This document shows, in pieces, positions 58,887 through 64,000 of a DNA stretch of 64,000 bases. The notes under the pieces are model-generated. The model did no database searches. It was not told where the DNA came from and was given only the letters and a program-made list of their open reading frames with translations. The stretch is from Ectobius pallidus (Eukaryota > Arthropoda > Insecta > Blattodea > Ectobiidae): positions 179,302,825 to 179,366,824 of the forward strand of contig CAXKWD010000006.1 in NCBI GenBank assembly GCA_964059195.1. Direction: 5' to 3'. The number at the start of each line of letters is the position of its first letter. The first letter of the stretch is position 1. A program made the translations under genes and the position numbers.

Positions 58887-60509
58887 GTGGTATAAATAAG
58901 AGCAAGCCGCGGCTCAAAACTCACTAATTCATAGCAGCTGCTTGGTTTGGTATAAATAAAAGGCGGCTTCCTCAACCACCTGCCTAGCCGTTGCTCAACG
59001 ACCTTGACAGCTCAGCCACTGCTTGGGATTTGGTATAAATAAAACTCTCTGTTGGTAGCAGCGGCTTGCTTTTTTCTGAGGCACCTCATTTGCGGACTCA
59101 GCTTGCTCAAGTGAAGTTTTTAATCGTATTGGCGGGGTTCATGGGGGTGACTTTTTAACCAATATGAGTAATTTATAAGGAACGTAAGGATTATGATGTG
59201 CACAGATGTAAAGAACCGGTTGTACAATAAAATTGTAAAACATGTGTAACTTATCTTTGTTACTTTTCTTTATTATTATAATAATAATAATCATGAAATA
59301 ATACATCATTATAAGTCTAACACATGCTCATATTTTACCGTTATCAATATGAACTAAAATATTTCAAACGTGAATAATTCTTTTAACACTATTTCAAATT
59401 GTAATGCTGTAAACTAAATAACTTCAAATCTATTATGTAGCAAGTAGATTCAAAACGAACGTATTTTATGAATTAATTATGGAAAATAATTAAATATTAA
59501 TAAAAGAACTACATATATATGTAGACCTACCTTCTTTACTAATAGCAAAACATATTGAAATAAAAATGGAAACTCCATCCTCTTACAAAGCTATTTTATG
59601 TGGGACAAAATAAGCTGATCTGAACAAATCTCACACCCTTAAAAGCTTATCCGGGTTTGTTTGTCTTGCTATCAATTTGACTATGCCCCCTCTTCAAACA
59701 AACATAAATACTTGGAGGGAATGAAAGAAACGGGGTAGAGCTTTTAGACTCTTCAGTTGTACAGTCTGCACAAGAGCAAACTATTAAAACTGCTAAGATT
59801 ATAAAATATCCTAATTATTTACCTAATAGGTACTAAGTATACTTGTGATTTTAGGACAATTGCCTACTCTGTTAAGTATTATTTAAAATGTTAAACTATA
59901 ATACGTTTCTATGACGGTACAAGTAAGCAAAATATCGAAATGTGCTTATTAGTATAAAATGTTAACTTTTGTTTATTAAAATTAAGTAAAATTATATCTG
60001 TCTACTGTTTTAGTTAAATGCTTAATTCATTAATTTACAAGCCTAAACATAATTTTTAGTGCCCTAAAATCAAGGTTTTCTAATAAAACATGAATACTAG
60101 AGAATACTGTAGGATAAAAATTCCTCTGACACTGGGGCTTGAACCCAGGACCTTTTAATACTAGGCCTAGAGATGTAAAAACTACGAGGACATGTTCACA
60201 CTCTCTTGTCTCTTTCCTTTCTCCCAAAGTAGCTTTTCTTTCTTTAAATTCAATACTTTTATACATTATATACTGAACTTTAAATTTTAACTCGGTCACA
60301 GACAGTCAAGTGGCATGTTTGTTTACACAGCTGTCATGTGTCGAGCGGTATGGGATGCAGGTGTCCAAGCACTTGCTACCAGTAGCCTGAGCCGCGGCTA
60401 TGCAAGGAGGGGAAATTTTTTATTTATTTGAAACAGCCAGCCGTTGCTAGATTCTCAACCTTCTCATAAGCAACGGCTAGGTAGCAGTGGCTTTCTTTTA
60501 TTTATAGCA
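58887..60509. mobile_element. TIR element with repeated TATA-like motifs
   Basis: Left end TATAAATAAGAGCAAGCC (58891) pairs with the right end, whose complement reads TATAAATAAAAGAAAGCC (60506-60489). GGTATAAATAAAA-type motifs repeat near 58889, 58949 and 59032, with related GCAACGGCTAG motifs at the right. It splits a B block, so its limits are supported by the flanks. No transposase is seen; superfamily unassigned. Confidence 0.55.
60132..60148 (-). other. tRNA-like T-arm / pol III B box (SINE remnant?)
   Basis: Minus strand CUGGG-UUCAAGC-CCCAG: five perfect pairs around a seven-base loop, containing the B-box GGTTCAAGCCC. No clear A box, D-arm or acceptor pairing upstream, so not a working tRNA. 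A tRNA-derived SINE fragment is the likeliest source. Confidence 0.3.
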
Positions 60510-62235
60510 CTCAATGTATAACCGTGAGGATTACAAAGCATGAACTAAGAAGACAGAATTGTAAGAGTGTCCTTTATACAAGTCTACAATTGAGTGCTTC
60601 TTCTTTGTGGGCTGTGGCTGTGGCTGTGGCTGTGGTGTGGTCAACAATAGTTCCAAGTGTAACTCACATCCTCTGTCAGTACATAGAAAAGATGAGTATC
60701 GTTTCATTTTAAGAAATTTAATTTTAGAAAGTTTAGACTTCAAAAGTTTAAAGTTGCAACATCTGATCAGGCGCGGCTCGTGGCTGGGAAGTTAGGTGAA
60801 GAGCTAGAGAGCGGCCTAACTAGGAAGACGTCTGACACCGGTAAGGGTAGATTGCCTGGAATGGAAGCCTACCATTGCATTGCATTGCACCGTATGAAGA
60901 GCGCATGCGTAAGTGAAGTAGCACTTCACCTACTTCCCCTGAATAACCGCCACTGCATCTGATACCATCCATATTTCATCATTTTATCTGCTACAGAGAT
61001 GAAGCATTCTCCTCATATATTTGCTGTAGAGAGAGTAGTTTGTTGTAGCTAGCACTAACCATACTAAAATTGCTGATATATAGGTCAATGCTTTCTTATT
61101 AAATTGAAAAGATTTAATTTACTACTAAATGTTTTGTAAATTGATATTTTTAGCACATAAAATTCTACATTCGCAACAATTTTAAAACTCCCAAGAATGT
61201 TCAATGCCAAAGTAAAGAGTAAAAAGTTTAAACTTGAAAATTCTGATGCCATCTTTATTTGCATCATGTTTTCTACTCACAATTGAAGCATTGTCCTTTT
61301 CTAATTGCTGTAGTTAAAGAGTAGTCGAGAGTAATTAAAGTATAGTTAGTTGTGCTAACATTACTAAAACTGCAGTTAGATAAGACAATACTTTCTTAAT
61401 AAATTGAAGACTTAATTCACTTCTAAAAGTTTTGTAAGTTTAATATTTTTTCTGATAAAATACCGAATTTTTCAACAAATTTAAAGGAATAAAAAAAGAG
61501 TATTATTGCTTATTCTAAAAATCATAATCTTTTGTTTGTTTCAGATAAACTACTATGTGCTTCTAATTACAGATGTACTACTCTGAGGATTACAAGAAAC
61601 GAACTAAGAAGATAGAAGTGTAAGAGTGTCCTTTTTACAAACCTACAATTGAGGGCTCCTGGCTTCTGGTTTCTCTCTACTGGCTGTGGGGTTGTCAGCA
61701 ATAGTTCCAAGTGTAAGTCACATCCCTTATCAGTACACAGAAAAGATTAGAATTCTTCCATTTTAAGAAACTCAATTTTACAAAATTCATAGGCTAAGTT
61801 TAAACTTCTAATTTCAGAGTCCCTACATACTTTTATCACCTTTTCTGCTACAAATGAAGCACTGTCTTTTTCCAGTTGCTGTAGTTAAAGGAGTAGTTCT
61901 AATTCCCTTCTAAAATTTTTAACTTTAATATATATAGCACACGTAATTATAATTTTTGAACAATTTTGAAGGCCCTAAGAAATTTGAATGATTCACACTA
62001 AGTATTAATGTATCCTTGCTTATTCTTTAAAATCCTAATTTTTTGTGTGTGTGTTACAGATATACTACTGTATGCAGGCGGTTACACATGTATAACCCTG
62101 AGGATTACAAAACATGAACTAAAAACATAGAAGAGTAAGAGTGTCCTTTATACAAGTCTACACCTCTAAGAAGAGTAAGAGTGTCCTTTATACAAGTCTA
62201 CAATTGAGGGCTCCTGGCTTCTGGTTTCTCTCTAC
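60510..62235 (+). pseudogene. Older diverged B-type blocks
   Basis: CCTGAGGATTAC-type cores recur at about 60525, 61580 and 62095. Acceptors lie at 61543 (ttgtttcag) and 62060 (gtgttacag). Between them are AT-rich leaders like those in the arrays. All have stops or frame damage. (TGTGGC)n lies at 60611-60636. Confidence 0.4.
60768..60955. mobile_element. hAT MITE (188 bp) with 8-bp target duplication
   Basis: CATCTGAT flanks both sides (60760-60767, 60956-60963), the 8-bp duplication typical of hAT elements. The left end CAGGCGCGGCTCGTGGCTGG and the complement of the right end CAGTGGCGGTTATTCAGGGG share hAT-type CAG-GCGG starts, both running into AGGTGAAG. No coding. Confidence 0.85.
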
Positions 62236-62380
62236 TCTGAATATGGAGGACACAGGACAGTCTACGAGTGGTGTACTAGTGGAACATATTGAAAACAGTT
62301 TCCAAATTGCAGACATTCTGACAAAACCATTGTGTAAGAAAAACTTTGACAATTTTCGTTGTAAAATGATTGAGGAGGAG
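62236..62380 (+). pseudogene. Ty1/copia RNase H tail
   Basis: Reads HIENSFQIADILTKPLCKKNFDNFRCKM, the conserved end of copia pol (QIAD-x-x-TKPL), then the purine tract TGAGGAGGAG directly before the LTR. The element is cut at about 62236, where B-block sequence meets it; the two happen to share an open frame. Confidence 0.8.
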
Positions 62381-62977
62381 TGTTGGTTAATGATGTTTAC
62401 AACTCGTATTGTAAGTCATAGTTGGCAACAGTGAAAGTGCACTACGAAATGTTCAGTTGTTATGTTGGCAACCTGTGCACTGTCAGTTATCACATGCAAG
62501 CAGCAGTGATGGTGTACGTGACAAGCAAGCAGTTGAGTATGACCTTCAGTACCTTCAGTATGAACTAGAAAGTTGTAAGAGGCAGATGTGCCTAGTAAGT
62601 CTGCAAGTTAGTTATGGTATTGCAAGTTGTAAGTGAAGGACTTAACCAGCCAGCAAGCAGTAAGAACCTTAATGTTGTACGTGACATTTTGTACGAAGAA
62701 AGAACTGAAAGTTATTTGTGAACTACACGACATTTATGTGTATTGTGACTTTATCTATGCAAGTGTTAATCTACAAGTGATATATAAACTATATTATATA
62801 CTGCAAGTCAAGCAGACTGTAAGAACTATTATTTATAGAAGTTATTCATTATTGATTCGTATATACAAGTTTCACTGGCCGTATTAATAAAATATAATTA
62901 TTCTAGTATACATGTGCGTTCTATTATTCATAGTATACATGTGGCGTATTCCAAGCTATCCACTATTTTCATCAACA
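62381..62977 (+). repeat. Complete copia-type 3' LTR (597 bp)
   Basis: Starts TGTTG and ends CAACA, a 5-bp inverted end. It directly follows the polypurine tract and carries AATAAA near 62886. No 5' LTR in the window. Confidence 0.75.
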
Positions 62978-63580
62978 GTTCAATTAATTTGGATTTTCCA
63001 TATTAATGTTGTATTACTTTTACCTTACTTATGTGGAAATAAACATGCAATAGAGGGTGATGCGTTGGCACTCATATGAGCATAATCGCAAATCAAAAGG
63101 AAAGTAATTGTGCGGTGAATAACATCTTACAGATGCCACATGCAAAAGGTTTATTACGATTATAATTTATGATTTCTGCAGCCCTAAAACGATATATTCT
63201 GCTTTTTAACATCGTATACACTTCGGTTTAACTTTTGCAAACATTACAGATTATCATAATGTTCCTAATTTTTATAAGGACCGAAAATTATATTTAAAAA
63301 AAGCTAGAGCTAAAATTCTATTAACATATGCTGCAATTTACCGTCATATGCGCTTATGCCAAATTATTTTAAACATAACTGACGATGTGGGAGTTCGTTT
63401 TGGTTATCCCTTCCGAAAATTAAACAAAACAAAAGCTTACTTTTAAATATGTGATATCAAGACCGATTTTGGTTTAATCATCTATGGTCATGATAGACAT
63501 TACCAAGACTTTAAATGGGAAAAATCACGATTTTAATTACTGTTTTTCTAGGCTTTCGTGACAGACACAAGGGCGTGTGA
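62978..63580. other. No gene seen
   Basis: AT-rich flank of the copia remnant; no repeat shared with the rest of the window was noticed. Confidence 0.5.
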
Positions 63581-63812
63581 CATGTGAAAAAATTCTGTGA
63601 AAATTGCTGAATAATTTGAGTGGTGTTTCACATCCATAAAAATTTGGTTTCCATATAAATCGTAAACATAGCTAAAGACCACACTATACTCTATATAGCA
63701 AGACCATAAGAGCAGTTTAGCTAAGTTTACGATTTATATGAAAACCGAAGCTTTTCGTGTATCTGATAAACCACTCAAATCGTTCAGGAAATTTCACAGA
63801 ATTTTTCACATG
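63581..63812. repeat. 232-bp imperfect inverted repeat
   Basis: Arms 63581-63676 and 63716-63812 pair with mismatches (CATGTGAAAAA against TTTTTCACATG; GTTTACGATTTATATG on the right). More diverged than the other foldbacks. No clear target duplication. Confidence 0.6.
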
Positions 63813-63939
63813 CAACATGACTTTATAAATGCTTCGTAAAAAAAATAAAGAGAAATAACTGCATGAATTTAGCAGTAAAATAAATTTTGTCAGCCATGAT
63901 GCCTTCTGTAACGACCCATACGACTTTTGCCAACCCTCC

Positions 63940-64000
63940 AAATAAATGTACAAATAGATGTACAAATAGATGTACAACCCTGAGGATTACAAGAAACGAA
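63940..64000 (+). repeat. B-type core at window end
   Basis: Three 'tgtacaaataga' steps, then TGTACAACCCTGAGGATTAC and AAGAAACGAA, as at 61575-61600. It runs out of the window. Confidence 0.5.

Noticed and set aside
60100..60200. A functional tRNA gene
   Set aside because: Only the T-arm is convincing; no acceptor, D-arm or anticodon arm pairs.
62633..62887. 84-codon ORF inside the copia LTR
   Set aside because: LTR sequence with no domain; ends at the poly-A region.

Overview
This window is eukaryotic nuclear repeat DNA, not a prokaryotic or viral gene cluster. It is AT-rich. It has intron-like exon borders, poly-A signals and at least nine kinds of mobile element. The mix (Ty3/gypsy, Ty1/copia, Penelope-like, a jockey-superfamily LINE, Merlin, pogo/Tigger, hAT, foldback elements) and many 'taggcctac' palindromes suggest an arthropod. 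A cockroach-like insect is my guess, at low confidence. I see no complete host gene.

Layout. Positions 1-4290 hold a minus-strand Ty3/gypsy-like element. It has lost most of its inside, and its 3' LTR is cut by the window edge. It abuts a Merlin/IS1595-type transposase fragment (to 4591). Positions 5100-6150 are ~140-bp repeats interrupted by a foldback element. Positions 5921-18876 are a three-copy tandem array of a ~5-kb unit. Each of the first two copies has two exon-like blocks (A and B) with matching intron phase and a decayed DNA-transposon gene; copy 3 is internally deleted.

Positions 19.5-58.1 kb are a higher-order tandem array: an older unit (U0), then U1, U2, U3 (6.59 kb each), U4 (2.5 kb), U5 (6.59 kb) and a partial U6. 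Each full unit has five diverged copies of exon block B, a ~325-bp snapback element, a head-to-head pair of 5'-truncated Penelope-like elements, and a 1.04-kb Tigger-like element keeping only its DNA-binding domain. U0 lacks the Penelope pair and snapback but has a LINE inserted in its Tigger copy. Positions 58.1-64.0 kb are single-copy flank: a pogo-type TIR element, a TIR element with repeated TATA-like motifs, a hAT MITE, the 3' end of a copia element with a full LTR, and another inverted repeat.

The most interesting signal is a shared design among the foldback elements. Most have palindromic arms, a one-sided tail and 11-12 bp target duplications. The Penelope pair, and the loop of the foldback at 5.3 kb, carry hammerhead-ribozyme-like cores (CUGANGA, a stem-loop, GAAA) followed by a self-complementary helix III (ACGU or AUGCAU), the arrangement expected of dimer-acting hammerheads. 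All calls are by eye; none has been folded or searched by software.
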